Source of the DNA: Anaerolineae bacterium
GTDB lineage: Bacteria; Chloroflexota; Anaerolineae; Promineifilales; Promineifilaceae
Direction: 5' to 3'
DNA: 33,142 nt
NCBI GenBank assembly: GCA_015486215.1
Contig: WFSA01000183.1
Location: 1-33,142, forward strand
Below the pieces are notes generated by a model, which was given only the letters and a program-made list of their open reading frames with translations, made no database searches and had not been told where the DNA came from. A program made the translations under genes and the position numbers. Shown here in pieces: positions 1 through 9,028 of this stretch (the first letter of the stretch is position 1; each line of letters begins with the position of its first letter).

Positions 1-1
1 C

Positions 2-1351
2 CCCGTCTACATCGGCACCCCGACCCCCGATCCGCCGCACGCCATCGTCACCATCAACGACCAGCCGTACCAAACCCATATCATCAGCTACGGCGAAACG
101 CTGGGCTATCTTTCCCAAATTTATGGCAGCGACATCGAAGAACTGTTAGCGGCCAACAATATGCAAGAGAGCGACCTTCTTTATATCGGCCAAGAGATAA
201 TCATCCCTGTGCAAGCGAGCGTAGTCGGCTCCAGCTTCAAACTGATCCCCGATAGTGAATTGATGTATGGCGAAGGGGCACGGGAGTTCGACATCACTCA
301 ATTTGTCAATCAATATGATGGCTATTTGCGCCAATACAGCCAAGATGTTGAAGGGCAGATGCTGGATGGAACGGCCGTTGTCAATTTAGTCGCCCATCGG
401 TTCAGCGTCAACCCGCGCCTGCTGCTCGCCGCTCTCGAATACCGTGCTGGCTGGGTCACACAAGCCGCCCCCGCTGTCGCCTACTACCCGATGGGACATA
501 GCACGGGCGAGGCGGACTTGTACAGTCAACTCGGTTGGGCGGCGAACCAGATGAATTTTGGCTATTACGGCCGTGCAGAAGGCGGCCTCTCGTCCATCCA
601 ATTAAATGACGGCACCCGCGTCACCATCGCCCCCGAAATTAACGACGGGACGGCTGGCGTGCAGCAATGGCTCGCCGCCCATGACGGCGTAACTTACGAT
701 AGTTGGATGATAGAAAGCGGCAGCGACGGCTTCTTCGCCACATACAATGCCCTGTTTGGCAATCCATTCGCCTACACCGTCGAACCGATCCTGCCCGATG
801 ACCTCACCCAGCCGCCATTACAACTGCCATGGACGAGTGACACCCCTTGGTATTACACCAGCGGGCCGCACGGCGGCTGGGCGGCTGGCTCGGCGTGGGC
901 TGCGCTCGATTTTGTGCCCGAAGGGGAGACGCTCGGCTGTGTGCAGGTGGATGATTGGGTCACGGCGATGGCTGACGGCACCGTCACCCGCTCTGATTTT
1001 GGCGCGGTGGTGGTGGATTTGGACAATAGCGGCTACGCGGGGGATGGATGGGCGATCCTGTACATGCACTTAGAACCGCGCGACCGTATTCCCGTCGGCT
1101 TCATCGTGCAGACAGGCGACCAACTCGGCCACCCTTCATGCGAAGGCGGATATTCGGATGGGACGCATGTGCATGTGGCGAGATTGTATAACGGCCGTTG
1201 GATGGCCGCCGACGGCGCAATTCCCTTTGAAATGTCAGGATGGGTCTCGTCCGGCTTAGGCCGCGAATACGACGGCCTCCTCACTCGCGGCGACACCGTC
1301 CGCGAAGCGTGGGTCGGCATCCGTGAAGAGATCAATCGTGTAGACAAGTAG
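2..1351 (+). CDS. LysM domain / M23 family metallopeptidase, 5' truncated
   Basis: The reading frame is open from base 2, so the gene starts outside the window; the ATG at 161 lies inside the LysM domain and is not the true start. The visible part begins with a Pro/Thr-rich linker and a LysM module (about codons 18–70, HIISYGETLGYLSQIYGSDI onward) that should bind peptidoglycan. A middle domain of about 150 residues follows. The C-terminal M23/LytM-type endopeptidase region contains GPHGGW, then ALDF, and the THVHVA motif supplying the HxH zinc ligands. The probable role is cleaving peptidoglycan cross-links outside the cytoplasmic membrane. The gene ends in TAG, followed at once by an octamer tandem repeat. 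The M23 assignment is firm; the substrate is inferred from the family. Confidence 0.88.
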   Translation, partial: PVYIGTPTPDPPHAIVTINDQPYQTHIISYGETLGYLSQIYGSDIEELLAANNMQESDLLYIGQEIIIPVQASVVGSSFKLIPDSELMYGEGAREFDITQFVNQYDGYLRQYSQDVEGQMLDGTAVVNLVAHRFSVNPRLLLAALEYRAGWVTQAAPAVAYYPMGHSTGEADLYSQLGWAANQMNFGYYGRAEGGLSSIQLNDGTRVTIAPEINDGTAGVQQWLAAHDGVTYDSWMIESGSDGFFATYNALFGNPFAYTVEPILPDDLTQPPLQLPWTSDTPWYYTSGPHGGWAAGSAWAALDFVPEGETLGCVQVDDWVTAMADGTVTRSDFGAVVVDLDNSGYAGDGWAILYMHLEPRDRIPVGFIVQTGDQLGHPSCEGGYSDGTHVHVARLYNGRWMAADGAIPFEMSGWVSSGLGREYDGLLTRGDTVREAWVGIREEINRVDK

Positions 1352-1356
1352 AATGG

Positions 1357-1380
1357 GTGTGCAAGTTTGCAAGTATGCCA
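1357..1380 (+). repeat. Octamer tandem repeat after a stop codon
   Basis: Three 8-bp units, GTGTGCAA, GTTTGCAA and GTATGCCA, begin five bases after the TAG of the M23 gene. The same GCAAGTTT-like octamer appears after other stop codons in the same orientation relative to the gene. Confidence 0.7.
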
Positions 1381-1392
1381 ATATATTAGGCA

Positions 1393-2541
1393 TTATTCAA
1401 GAATCCATTCTAGCCAAGGCTGTAGAGTGAACGCTTTTCTACATTGCGTCTCTTTTCCATCGTAGAGTACAAAACTATTACTTTTCACCTTTAATTGCGA
1501 TTGATAATAGAGCAAATTTTTACTCATCCCGCGCTGATACGTCCGTCCTGATTTGATCTCTATCAAATTCAACACGCCATCATCTTCATAAAGTAAATCA
1601 ACTTCATGCCCAGCCTTGTCACGCAGGTAGAAAAATCTCTTATGTGTATATTGATTCAAATCTTTTTTAATGCGTTCACTGATAAGAAAATTCTCAAAAA
1701 TTTGGCCTTTTAGATAATGCCCCTCATACCCTTCAACTGTTTTAATCCCCAAAAAATGAGCCAAAACACCCATGTCGTAAAAATATAATTTTGGTGATTT
1801 ACGTAACTGTTTTTTGATATTTGTGTAGTACGGCTGGAGGGTAAATACTATATAACTTTGACGCAGAATAGAGAGCCAAGATTTAACTGTATTTGGAGAA
1901 ATCCCAACGCTGTTTGCCAAACTTGTATAATTGATGATATTGCCAACATTTGCTGCACAACTGGTCACAAAATGTATAAACCTATCCTTATTCGCAACAT
2001 TAAGCAGTGATGTCACATCACGCTCTACATACGTTTCAACATAGTTGGGATACCAATCTGCGGGATTTAATTGATGGTCATAAATACGCGGATAAAAGCC
2101 TGAAATTAAAAACTCTTTGTAATCATCAAACCAATACGCTGTATCTTTTAGTTCTTGAAGGGAAAAAGGCAATAGGACAAATTTAGCCACTCTTCCCGCC
2201 AATGTCTGCGTAATTCTCTCGTTGAGTTCAAAATTTTGTGAGCCAGACAGCACAACTTTTAGTTTAGGATCGTCATCAACCAATACCTGAATATAAGAGA
2301 AAAGTTCAGGTACACGTTGAACTTCATCTATGATGATTTTTTTGCTTTGTGCCAAGAAACTTTGGGGGTCTTCGAGCGCAAAATTACGCTCCACAGGATT
2401 TTCCAGATTGAAATAACGATAATCGGGGAAGATATTCCTGATTAATGTCGTTTTTCCCGATTGTCTGGGGCCTGTAATCGCGATCACAGGAAATTTGCGG
2501 GATAATTCTAAAACTTTAGGGGTAATTGTGCGCGATATCAT
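1393..2541 (-). CDS. AAA ATPase with C-terminal DUF4143-like nuclease-fold domain
   Basis: This 382-residue protein has a Walker A motif near its N-terminus (GPRQSGKTTL), a Walker B-like segment (KIIIDEVQRVP) and a sensor region (VVLSGSQNF). These are followed by a winged-helix-like segment and a C-terminal region (HEVDLLYEDDGVLNLIEIKSG) that resembles the DUF4143 restriction-endonuclease-like fold. The family is widespread, mobile and functionally unresolved; it is sometimes treated as toxin-like or defence-associated, which is family knowledge and not shown here. The gene is clearly richer in AT than its neighbours and contains no copy of the ACGGCCGT word common elsewhere, which suggests recent acquisition. 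A perfect 17-bp inverted repeat sits 18 bp upstream of the start codon. Confidence 0.85.
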   Translation of the reverse strand: MISRTITPKVLELSRKFPVIAITGPRQSGKTTLIRNIFPDYRYFNLENPVERNFALEDPQSFLAQSKKIIIDEVQRVPELFSYIQVLVDDDPKLKVVLSGSQNFELNERITQTLAGRVAKFVLLPFSLQELKDTAYWFDDYKEFLISGFYPRIYDHQLNPADWYPNYVETYVERDVTSLLNVANKDRFIHFVTSCAANVGNIINYTSLANSVGISPNTVKSWLSILRQSYIVFTLQPYYTNIKKQLRKSPKLYFYDMGVLAHFLGIKTVEGYEGHYLKGQIFENFLISERIKKDLNQYTHKRFFYLRDKAGHEVDLLYEDDGVLNLIEIKSGRTYQRGMSKNLLYYQSQLKVKSNSFVLYDGKETQCRKAFTLQPWLEWILE

Positions 2542-2558
2542 GCAGACATAATAACAAA

Positions 2559-2599
2559 ATTGCGCTAAATCCGCAATGCCACTGCGGATTTAGCGCAAT
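2559..2599. promoter_or_regulatory. Perfect 17-bp inverted repeat upstream of the ATPase gene
   Basis: Arms 2559–2575 (ATTGCGCTAAATCCGCA) and 2583–2599 are exact inverted copies with a 7-base loop. The repeat ends 18 bp from the ATPase start codon. It could be an operator bound by a dimer, an RNA hairpin in the leader, or the end of an acquired segment. There is no T-tract in either direction, so a classical terminator is unlikely. Confidence 0.6.
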
Positions 2600-2642
2600 A
2601 TAGTCAATTTCAAAAAGAAACGGTCAAACTATCGAGATAAAC

Positions 2643-2666
2643 AAACCTGCAAACCTGCAACCCCGC
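2643..2666 (-). repeat. Octamer tandem repeat abutting the typA stop codon
   Basis: Read on the minus strand, the TAG of typA is followed directly by GCGGGGTT, GCAGGTTT and GCAGGTTT. The phase and orientation match the octamers after the M23 and pspA genes. Confidence 0.7.
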
Positions 2667-4499
2667 CTACTTCTTGCGTCGTTTCTCTGCCCGCTGCCGT
2701 TGTGAATGATGCAGCACAACCTTCCGAATTCGCAAAGATTTTGGCGTGACCTCTAGCAATTCATCCTCATGCAAATACTCAATCGCTTCATCTAGCGACA
2801 AGCGGCGTGGTGACGATAACGCTTCCGCAATGGCCTTTGGTACAGCGCGATGTCCCGTCAAATTTTTGGTGCGGTTTATATTGATAACCAGCTCGCTGTC
2901 ATAAATATGCTCACCAACGACCTGCCCGCCATACACATCTTCGGGCGGCCCAACAAAGAATTCGCCGCGCGTGGTCAAGTGCATCAGCGCGTACATACTT
3001 GTCTTGCCCGTCTCCAGCGAAACCAGCGACCCCAATTGATGGCTTACAATTTCGCCTGCATAGGGAGAAAAATTGTCGAATAAAGTGTTGTAGATGCCTG
3101 TCCCGCGTGTTGAGGTCAAAAAGGGTTGACGGAAGCCTAACATCCCTCGCGTCGGCACTAAATACTCGGCATAGACCGTGCCGTCGTCCCCATATTTCAT
3201 CATCTGGGCGATCCCTTTGCGTTTGCCCAGCCTCTCAGCGACCGCACCCCAATGATCTTGATGCACTTCAAGGAAAACGCGCTCAATCGGCTCAACCACT
3301 TTCCCATTTTCATCCTCATGGAAAATGACTTCTGGGCGGCTGATGGCAAGTTCATATCCTTCGCGCCGCATCGTCTCGATCAATATCGCCAAATGCAGTT
3401 CGCCTCGTCCAGACACGATGAATTCTGTTGCTTTATTGGTCAATTCTACCCGCAAAGCAACATTGCTCTCCAACTCATCGAGTAATCGGTTTTTGATTTG
3501 ACGGCTGGTGACGTATTTGCCCTCACGTCCAGCGAAGGGGCTATCGTTAACACGGAATGTCATCCGCACGGTCGGCTCTTCTACTTTGATGGGAGGCAGG
3601 GGGATGGGATTTTCGGGGTCGGCTAAGGTGTCGCCTATGCCGACATCGGCTATGCCAGCGATGGCAACGATGTCGCCAGCCTGCACGCGCTCTTGCTCTT
3701 TGCGCTGCAAGTCGCGGTAGGTGTAAAGGCGATTCACTTTTTCCATTTTCTGGTTGCCATCGGCCAAAATATGCATGATCGGTTGTCCAGAGATGATGTT
3801 ACCGCTATTGAGCCGGCCAATAGCAATTTTACCGACGTAACTGCTGTATTCCAGCGTGGTGACGAGAAGTTGGGTGGGGCCGTCCATATCGACGATGGGG
3901 GCGGGGAGTTTGTTTAGGATGGTGTCGAACAACGGCCGTAAATCATCCTCCATCTCATCCGCTTCAAATCCAGCCCGTCCTTCCAATGCCCGCGTATAAA
4001 CAACGGGGAAATCAGTTTGTTCGTCGCTCGCTCCCAAATCAATAAAGAGGTCAAATGTTGCATCGACAACATAATCGGGACGGGCAGCGGGGCGGTCAAT
4101 TTTATTGACAACGACGATCACCTTCGCCCCTTTTTCGAGTGCTTGACGCAATACAAAGCGCGTTTGCGGCATTGGCCCTTCAACTGCATCCACCAGCAAC
4201 AGCACGCCATCAACCATATTGACGATACGCTCCACTTCGCCGCCAAAGTCGGCATGGCCCGGCGTATCTACAAGGTTGATGGTTACGCCGTCATAGACGA
4301 TGCTCGTATTTTTTGCCAAAATGGTGATGCCGCGTTCCCGTTCTAAATCATTGGAATCCAGTATGCGTTCAGTTACTTTTTGATTGGCACGAAAGACGTT
4401 TGTCTGCTTCAACATACCGTCTACTAATGTCGTTTTGCCATGATCAACGTGGGCGATGATGGCGATGTTTCGTATATCTTCTCTTGGTTTTAATGTCAT
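2667..4499 (-). CDS. typA: Ribosome-associated translational GTPase TypA/BipA
   Basis: The protein is 610 residues, the usual size for TypA. Translation-factor GTPase motifs run in order from the N-terminus: G1 [10 protein letters not shown], the G2 region [12 protein letters not shown]3 [12 protein letters not shown] and G4 NKIDRP. Elongation-factor domains II, III and V and the TypA C-terminal domain follow, ending in a basic tail rich in Lys and Arg. The family binds the ribosome and helps 50S assembly and translation under stress. The start follows from the [21 protein letters not shown]-terminus; no good Shine–Dalgarno sequence precedes it, and the leader is made of octamer repeats. An upstream minus-strand terminator separates it from the carboxylate-amine ligase gene, so it is probably a single transcription unit. 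Confidence 0.97.
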   Translation of the reverse strand: MTLKPREDIRNIAIIAHVDHGKTTLVDGMLKQTNVFRANQKVTERILDSNDLERERGITILAKNTSIVYDGVTINLVDTPGHADFGGEVERIVNMVDGVLLLVDAVEGPMPQTRFVLRQALEKGAKVIVVVNKIDRPAARPDYVVDATFDLFIDLGASDEQTDFPVVYTRALEGRAGFEADEMEDDLRPLFDTILNKLPAPIVDMDGPTQLLVTTLEYSSYVGKIAIGRLNSGNIISGQPIMHILADGNQKMEKVNRLYTYRDLQRKEQERVQAGDIVAIAGIADVGIGDTLADPENPIPLPPIKVEEPTVRMTFRVNDSPFAGREGKYVTSRQIKNRLLDELESNVALRVELTNKATEFIVSGRGELHLAILIETMRREGYELAISRPEVIFHEDENGKVVEPIERVFLEVHQDHWGAVAERLGKRKGIAQMMKYGDDGTVYAEYLVPTRGMLGFRQPFLTSTRGTGIYNTLFDNFSPYAGEIVSHQLGSLVSLETGKTSMYALMHLTTRGEFFVGPPEDVYGGQVVGEHIYDSELVININRTKNLTGHRAVPKAIAEALSSPRRLSLDEAIEYLHEDELLEVTPKSLRIRKVVLHHSQRQRAEKRRKK

Positions 4500-4605
4500 G
4501 TTGCCAGTTGCGGGGTTGCAGAGTTACGGAGTTACGGGTTACGATGTTGCGAAAGTTTCTACCCTCGCCGTTTTGTAACCCGCAACTTCGCAGTTCCGCA
4601 ATTCC
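4500..4605. repeat. Two facing arrays of octamer repeats upstream of typA
   Basis: From 4500 to about 4552 the sequence runs in mostly 8-bp units: GTTGCGGG, GTTGCAGA, GTTACGGA, GTTACGGG. From 4582 to 4605 there are GCAACTTC, GCAGTTCC and GCAATTCC, the same kind of unit on the opposite strand. The two arrays can pair imperfectly. They fill the place where a typA leader and ribosome binding site would be expected. Confidence 0.6.
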
Positions 4606-4610
4606 ACCAT

Positions 4611-4637
4611 AAAAAAGCCCGACCATTTTGGTCGGGC
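4611..4637 (-). terminator. Rho-independent terminator, minus strand
   Basis: On the minus strand, GCCCGACCA and TGGTCGGGC form a 9-bp stem with a 3-base loop, followed by TTTTTT. It lies downstream of the carboxylate-amine ligase gene and upstream of typA and should end transcription arriving from the former. A repeat at 4748–4900 lies between that gene and the terminator. Confidence 0.8.
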
Positions 4638-4747
4638 GATTGATTGCTTTTAAGTTGAAAGATTGATTGTATAAGCGGTTTCGGTTTATGGCAAAATAAC
4701 AGTAGGGGCGATTTGCTGAATCGCCCAAGATAATATGAATTATACGG

Positions 4748-4900
4748 GTGTCATTATCGTAAACTTAACGATTTATCATTCCCCCATCTGCATGAGGGCA
4801 GGCTCTGCGAAGGCAGGAATCCACCTCTCAGGGAAGTATGGATTCCCGCCTGCGCGGGAATGACAGTCAAATATATTCGTTAAGTTTACGAATATGATAC
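4748..4900. repeat. REP-like inverted repeat element with CATTCCC core
   Basis: The outer arms contain TCGTAAACTTAACGA at 4757–4771 and its exact inverse at 4877–4891, flanked by GTGTCAT and ATGATAC. The inner part holds CATTCCCCC and GCGGGAATGACAG, a degenerate palindromic core shared with the repeats near 23562 and 27118. It ends five bases before the stop codon of the carboxylate-amine ligase gene. It has no coding capacity and is probably a non-autonomous mobile repeat. Confidence 0.6.
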
Positions 4901-4905
4901 GGGTA

Positions 4906-6048
4906 TTACAATCCCAGTTTTGTCTCTTTTACGAGATGGTCAACAACGGCTATTAAAGCCTCATCTCTATTATCACTTCCGCCATGACGTTTGTATACAG
5001 CCAACTGACGATCCGCACTTGTTCCCCGCGCCAAAATTGTGCGTACAAACTCAACCTCATCCCGTGTATCCAATTCTGTCGTCACATCTTCAAGAATGAT
5101 TAGCAATTCATCCATCAATACTGCAAAGGGGACGGATTTTTGGCGGCCAAAATCAATCATATTGCCATCAATACCGTAACGCACCGCCCGCCATTTATTT
5201 TCTGTGATGTGCATGTGCCGATATTGCCGCCATGACAAATTTTGCTGACGTAATTTGATTAGTTTGGCGCAAATCGCTTGGAATAGAGCCGCGATACTGA
5301 CCGCCTCATCCACGGTCGTACAAATATCATTGATACGGAATTCCAGCGTATCAAAAATTGGATGGGGACGAATATCCCACCAAATTTTTGCTGTCGTATC
5401 CTCTTTGCCAAACGCGCCGACTTTTGCCATCGTCTCCTCAAAGCGTTTGTACTCTGCCCATGAGGTGAAGGTGTGGGGCAGACCAGTACGCGGCATCGCT
5501 TCAAAGATGACGCTACGGTACGATTTTAAGCCTGTGTTACGGCCGTGCCAAAACGGAGAGCTGGTGGAGAGTGCCAACATATGGGGGATGAAGTAACGGG
5601 CTTGATTCATCACATCAATCATCAAATCTTTCTGATTACCAAAGCCGACATGGACGTGCATCCCAAAAATAAGCAGGCGTTGTGCCACCCCTTGCATATT
5701 ATCCAGCAGTTCACGATAGCGCACCCCTTCGGTGATGGATTGCTCATCCCAACGGGCAAATGGATGGGTAGAGGCGGCCGCAATCTGCACCCCATTCTCC
5801 TCAGCCATTTCGATAACAGAGCGGCGCAAGCGTATGATCTCTTTGCGTACTTCTTTAACATCGCTGCACACATTACTGCCAACTTCAACTTGCGACTGCA
5901 TAAACTCAGGCTTGAGATCGATCTTTTTATCGCGTTGCTCATCTAGTGATAAAAATTCACTGATATAAGCGTGCAGGTTGCGTGTTTCTGGATCGATAAT
6001 TTGGTACTCTTCTTCAACGCCTAATGTCAGAGGGGGTAATGAACTCAT
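4906..6048 (-). CDS. Carboxylate-amine ligase, YbdK/GCS2 family
   Basis: The 380-residue protein opens with LGVEEEYQIIDPETRNL, the signature start of the glutamate–cysteine ligase type 2 (YbdK-like) family. It also carries the conserved H-x-H-V segment (FGMHVHVGFGNQ) and EFRINDICTT, which fit the ATP-grasp-like glutamine synthetase/GCS fold. The family joins a carboxylate to an amine using ATP; E. coli YbdK has weak gamma-glutamylcysteine ligase activity, but the natural substrate of most members is unknown. A clear GGAGA lies seven bases before the ATG, supporting the start. It sits 35 bp downstream of pepA on the same strand and is probably co-transcribed with it. A terminator follows at 4611–4637. 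Confidence 0.9.
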   Translation of the reverse strand: MSSLPPLTLGVEEEYQIIDPETRNLHAYISEFLSLDEQRDKKIDLKPEFMQSQVEVGSNVCSDVKEVRKEIIRLRRSVIEMAEENGVQIAAASTHPFARWDEQSITEGVRYRELLDNMQGVAQRLLIFGMHVHVGFGNQKDLMIDVMNQARYFIPHMLALSTSSPFWHGRNTGLKSYRSVIFEAMPRTGLPHTFTSWAEYKRFEETMAKVGAFGKEDTTAKIWWDIRPHPIFDTLEFRINDICTTVDEAVSIAALFQAICAKLIKLRQQNLSWRQYRHMHITENKWRAVRYGIDGNMIDFGRQKSVPFAVLMDELLIILEDVTTELDTRDEVEFVRTILARGTSADRQLAVYKRHGGSDNRDEALIAVVDHLVKETKLGL

Positions 6049-6063
6049 AAGATTCTCCTGTAG

Positions 6064-6083
6064 GACAAGTTTGCAAACTTGTC
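6064..6083. repeat. Perfect 20-bp palindrome between pepA and the ligase gene
   Basis: GACAAGTTTGCAAACTTGTC is its own reverse complement. It begins immediately after the pepA stop codon (TAA, minus strand) and contains CAAGTTTGCAA, the unit of the octamer repeats found after other stops. It fills most of the 35-bp gap before the GGAGA of the next gene. Confidence 0.65.
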
Positions 6084-7577
6084 TTACGGCCAGCTGCGTA
6101 AAAATTGAACGAGCAGGCGTGCGCCAAAACCAGTGCCGCCTTTCGTAATATAGCCTTTGTTTTTATCTGTAAACGCCATTGACGCGATATCGAGATGCGC
6201 CCATGCGTAGTCGGTAAACTCTTGCAGAAAAACGGCCGATGTTCCCACACCGCCATACCGCCCGCCGCCATTTTTCATATCAGCCACATCGGAATCAATC
6301 GTGCGTCGATACTCTTCCCAGAGAGGAAGATGCCATAGGCGTTCACGAGTCGCATCACTAGCAGCCATCAATTTGCCGCGCAGTTCAGCATCGTTGCTAA
6401 ACATGCTGGCCGATACGTCCAGCCCCATAGCGATGATGGAAGCTCCTGTGAGTGTGGCGAGGTCTATGACCGCTTTCGGTTTGTAGTTGGCGGCGTAGAC
6501 AAGACCGTCGGCCAGCACCATGCGCCCTTCGGCATCGGTGCTGATGATCTCTATTGTTTTGCCATTGCTCGCTTTGATGATGTCGGCGGGGCGGTAAGCG
6601 TCTGCGTCGGGCATGTTTTCGGTGGCGGGGACGATGCCGACGACGTGTAGAGGAATATCTAAGATGCCGACCGTTTTCATCGCGCCTAAAACGGCCGCTG
6701 CGCCTCCCATATCTGATTTCATCAATCCCATATTGGCGGATGGTTTGATGGAGATGCCGCCGGTATCAAAGGTGATCCCTTTGCCGACAAGGACGATTGT
6801 GTCTAACTCATCACGGTCTGCGTTATGTTCCAGCACAATAAATTTGGGTTTGAAGCCTGCCCCTTGTGCGACAGCTAAAAACGCGCCCATTTTGCGCTTT
6901 TTTGCCCATTTGCGCCCGCCGACAATGAGTTTCATCCCATGCTCATGGGCGATCTGTTTGGCGGTATCGGCTAATTTTTGCGGGGTGGCGATATTGGGCG
7001 GCATATTGACGAGATCGCGGGCGAGGATGGTTCCTGCGGCGGTGGCAACTGCCGTTTTCACCCCATTCTCAACCGCCGTCATTTTGTCCGCGTCCATTTC
7101 AACCAATGTTAGCGTCTCAATTGCGTTGGACGGCTCTTTCTTTTTGTCGGCATCGTAGGTATAAAGCGCGAGTAGAGCGGATTCGATGGTGGCTTGCACG
7201 GCCGTTTCCACATCCAAGCCGCCCACGCCCGCCCCATGCACGATAGAAGCGACCTGCGTGCCGTTCAATGCGCGGGCGTGTTTGATCGCCGCCGCCGATG
7301 CTTGCCGCACCGCTTCCAGATCAAACGTATCCCGCTTGCCCAAGCCGACGATCAACACCCGCTTGGCAGCCATCGCCCCGCGCGGATAAATCACGCCGAC
7401 TTCGCCCATCTTGCCTGTTAAATCACCAGCCGCGATGAGATCGCTGATCGCGCCATCAAGCGCATGATCAACCGCTCCCGTCGCCCCGCTTGGGGTAATG
7501 ACATCATCAAATAAATTAACAATAATGGTATCAGCATTACTGTTCTGGATATTTCCTTGTTTTGTTTGGATATTCAT
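6084..7577 (-). CDS. pepA: Leucyl aminopeptidase (M17 family)
   Basis: The 497-residue protein has a divergent N-terminal macro-like domain and a C-terminal M17 catalytic domain. The metal and catalytic motifs are present: VGKGITFDTGG with the Lys and Asp ligands, KSDMGGAAAV, and STDAEGRMVLADGL with the Asp-Ala-Glu-Gly-Arg signature. It should be a cytosolic hexameric two-metal enzyme releasing N-terminal residues from peptides. No strong Shine–Dalgarno sequence precedes the ATG. A 112-bp mobile hairpin element lies 42 bp upstream and carries a promoter-like sequence pointing at this gene. The ligase gene follows in the same direction. Confidence 0.96.
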   Translation of the reverse strand: MNIQTKQGNIQNSNADTIIVNLFDDVITPSGATGAVDHALDGAISDLIAAGDLTGKMGEVGVIYPRGAMAAKRVLIVGLGKRDTFDLEAVRQASAAAIKHARALNGTQVASIVHGAGVGGLDVETAVQATIESALLALYTYDADKKKEPSNAIETLTLVEMDADKMTAVENGVKTAVATAAGTILARDLVNMPPNIATPQKLADTAKQIAHEHGMKLIVGGRKWAKKRKMGAFLAVAQGAGFKPKFIVLEHNADRDELDTIVLVGKGITFDTGGISIKPSANMGLMKSDMGGAAAVLGAMKTVGILDIPLHVVGIVPATENMPDADAYRPADIIKASNGKTIEIISTDAEGRMVLADGLVYAANYKPKAVIDLATLTGASIIAMGLDVSASMFSNDAELRGKLMAASDATRERLWHLPLWEEYRRTIDSDVADMKNGGGRYGGVGTSAVFLQEFTDYAWAHLDIASMAFTDKNKGYITKGGTGFGARLLVQFLRSWP

Positions 7578-7618
7578 AATTAATTACATGCAGGGAAAGC
7601 GCATAGAGTGGTTCACTC

Positions 7619-7730
7619 GTATCTTCTCAGTATTCTGGGGAGACTTGACAAATTTTCCTAATGGTACTCGTGTAAAATAAAGTACTGATGAAATTTGTCA
7701 AGTCTTGTACACAATTTGTTGAGAAGATAC
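7619..7730 (+). mobile_element. 112-bp MITE, copy 1, with 8-bp duplication
   Basis: The ends are GTATCTTCTCA and TGAGAAGATAC, and exact copies of GTTCACTC lie at 7611–7618 and 7731–7738. Inside, AGACTTGACAAATTT and AAATTTGTCAAGTCT pair, so the whole element folds into one long hairpin. It has no open reading frame. Removing it and one duplication restores ATAGAGTG-GTT-CACTCTAT, a small hairpin downstream of the kinase-like gene. Confidence 0.92.
7674..7701 (-). promoter_or_regulatory. Promoter-like sequence inside MITE copy 1, pointing at pepA
   Basis: On the minus strand a perfect TTGACA (7696–7701) is followed after 16 bases by TATTTT (7674–7679), a weak -10 match at 4 of 6. The pepA start codon is about 97 bp further on. 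It is a candidate only; the hairpin structure of the element also explains why the sequence is conserved. Confidence 0.35.
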
Positions 7731-7756
7731 GTTCACTCTATCTCTAGCTCCATCCT

Positions 7757-8986
7757 CTAGCTCTCTTCTACTTCTTCTATAAATGTCATCCGCAATTTGC
7801 CGAATCGGATTAAATCACCGTTGCGGATGCGGCTGGGAATACGGGGGGTAAGACGGACATTGTTGACAAATGTGCCATTGGTGCTGTTCAAATCTAATAA
7901 TTGCCATCCTGCCCCCGATCGGCGCAGATAAGCGTGTTCACGAGAAACGCCGGTACTGCTGCCACCATGCGGAGAAAGGTTCACGTCAGGCTGTTTGTCC
8001 ATACGGGAATCTACACGGCCGATTAAAAGTTCATCTTGCAGGGGGGCTGGGACTTTACTATTATCACCTTCAATGATGAAGTAGGAGTTGGTGACGGACG
8101 GGACTGATTGAACTGGATTAAAAACAGTCGTCTCTATCTGCAATTTTTCCAAATCTGTCAATTTAGCGGGAACAGCATTGAGAGCAGAGATGAAGGCGGA
8201 CATTGTGGGATAACGATCAACTGGCTTTATTGATAATGCCCGTAAAATAGCTAAATCTAACGCATGTGGAATAGTTTTATTGTACACAAAAGCTGGTGTT
8301 GGCGGTCTATGCAAACGGTTGAACGTGATGTCTAGTTTGGTATCCCCGCCAAACGGCCATTTGCGCGTCAACAGACGGTAGAGAAGGATGCCAAAGCTAT
8401 AAATATCGGTACGATGATCAACGTCTCGACCACGAATCTGCTCTGGTGATAAATAGAAGGGGGAGTCAGCGATCTCACCACCCTCTATTCCTTCCGTGTA
8501 CAGCGATAATAGTCCAAAGTCGGATAACAACGGCCAATCGGTACGGGGCAGAAAGATATTCTCTGGCTTGATACTGCAATGGATGATATTTTTTGAATGG
8601 GCGTAGGCGATGGAATGGGCGATGGGAAGGGTGTAAACGGCCGTTTCTACCCATGTCAGCGGCTTATAATCGGGCAATGCACCAACCGTCCTGTTTGGCA
8701 CATACTCCATCACAATATACGGCATCCCCTCTGCCTCACCATAATCATAAATGGTGAGAATATGGGGATGATGTAAGTCGCTGATACTATTTGCTTTGTG
8801 GTGGAAGCGGGCAAGAACTTCCTGATTAGCGGTAGGCTCTATTTTTAGGAATTTGATGGCAACCCAGCGTCCAAACTGGGGCTGGAATGCACGATAGACA
8901 ACGGCCGTTTGGCTGCGGCCAATTACAGCTTCGATCTCATATTGACCCAGCTTGCGCCCGATCCAATTCAATTGCCCATTACCCAT
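7757..8986 (-). CDS. Kinase-like protein with FHA domain; probable pseudokinase
   Basis: Residues about 15–285 have the Hanks-type Ser/Thr kinase fold, with VAIK Lys45, DFG at 156–158 and the APE-region equivalent YLSPEQIRGR. Residues about 320–405 form an FHA domain with the LIGR, SREHA and LNSTNGTFVN motifs that bind phosphothreonine. The catalytic loop reads HCSIKPEN at 136–143 instead of HRDLKPEN, so the catalytic Asp is Ser138. The glycine loop (IGRSQTAVVY) lacks its second and third glycines, and the alpha-C Glu position appears to be Lys64. The protein therefore probably binds phosphopeptides and perhaps ATP without phosphorylating. No transmembrane segment is seen, and no kinase or phosphatase gene is adjacent. 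A non-canonical active kinase cannot be excluded. Confidence 0.87.
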   Translation of the reverse strand: MGNGQLNWIGRKLGQYEIEAVIGRSQTAVVYRAFQPQFGRWVAIKFLKIEPTANQEVLARFHHKANSISDLHHPHILTIYDYGEAEGMPYIVMEYVPNRTVGALPDYKPLTWVETAVYTLPIAHSIAYAHSKNIIHCSIKPENIFLPRTDWPLLSDFGLLSLYTEGIEGGEIADSPFYLSPEQIRGRDVDHRTDIYSFGILLYRLLTRKWPFGGDTKLDITFNRLHRPPTPAFVYNKTIPHALDLAILRALSIKPVDRYPTMSAFISALNAVPAKLTDLEKLQIETTVFNPVQSVPSVTNSYFIIEGDNSKVPAPLQDELLIGRVDSRMDKQPDVNLSPHGGSSTGVSREHAYLRRSGAGWQLLDLNSTNGTFVNNVRLTPRIPSRIRNGDLIRFGKLRMTFIEEVEES

Positions 8987-9028
8987 AGATTATGACTTTG
9001 TAACTATACAACTGTAATACCAAAATTG

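Noticed and set aside
2559-2599. Intrinsic terminator for the M23 or ATPase gene
   Set aside because: There is no T-tract on either side, and it stands upstream of the ATPase gene rather than after a gene.
4444-4728. 94-codon frame overlapping the start of typA
   Set aside because: It runs through the octamer arrays and the terminator hairpin, and its product resembles no protein family.
7645-7679. Promoter on the plus strand of MITE copy 1 (TTGACA and TAAAAT)
   Set aside because: The two boxes are 22 bases apart, too far for a sigma-70 promoter.
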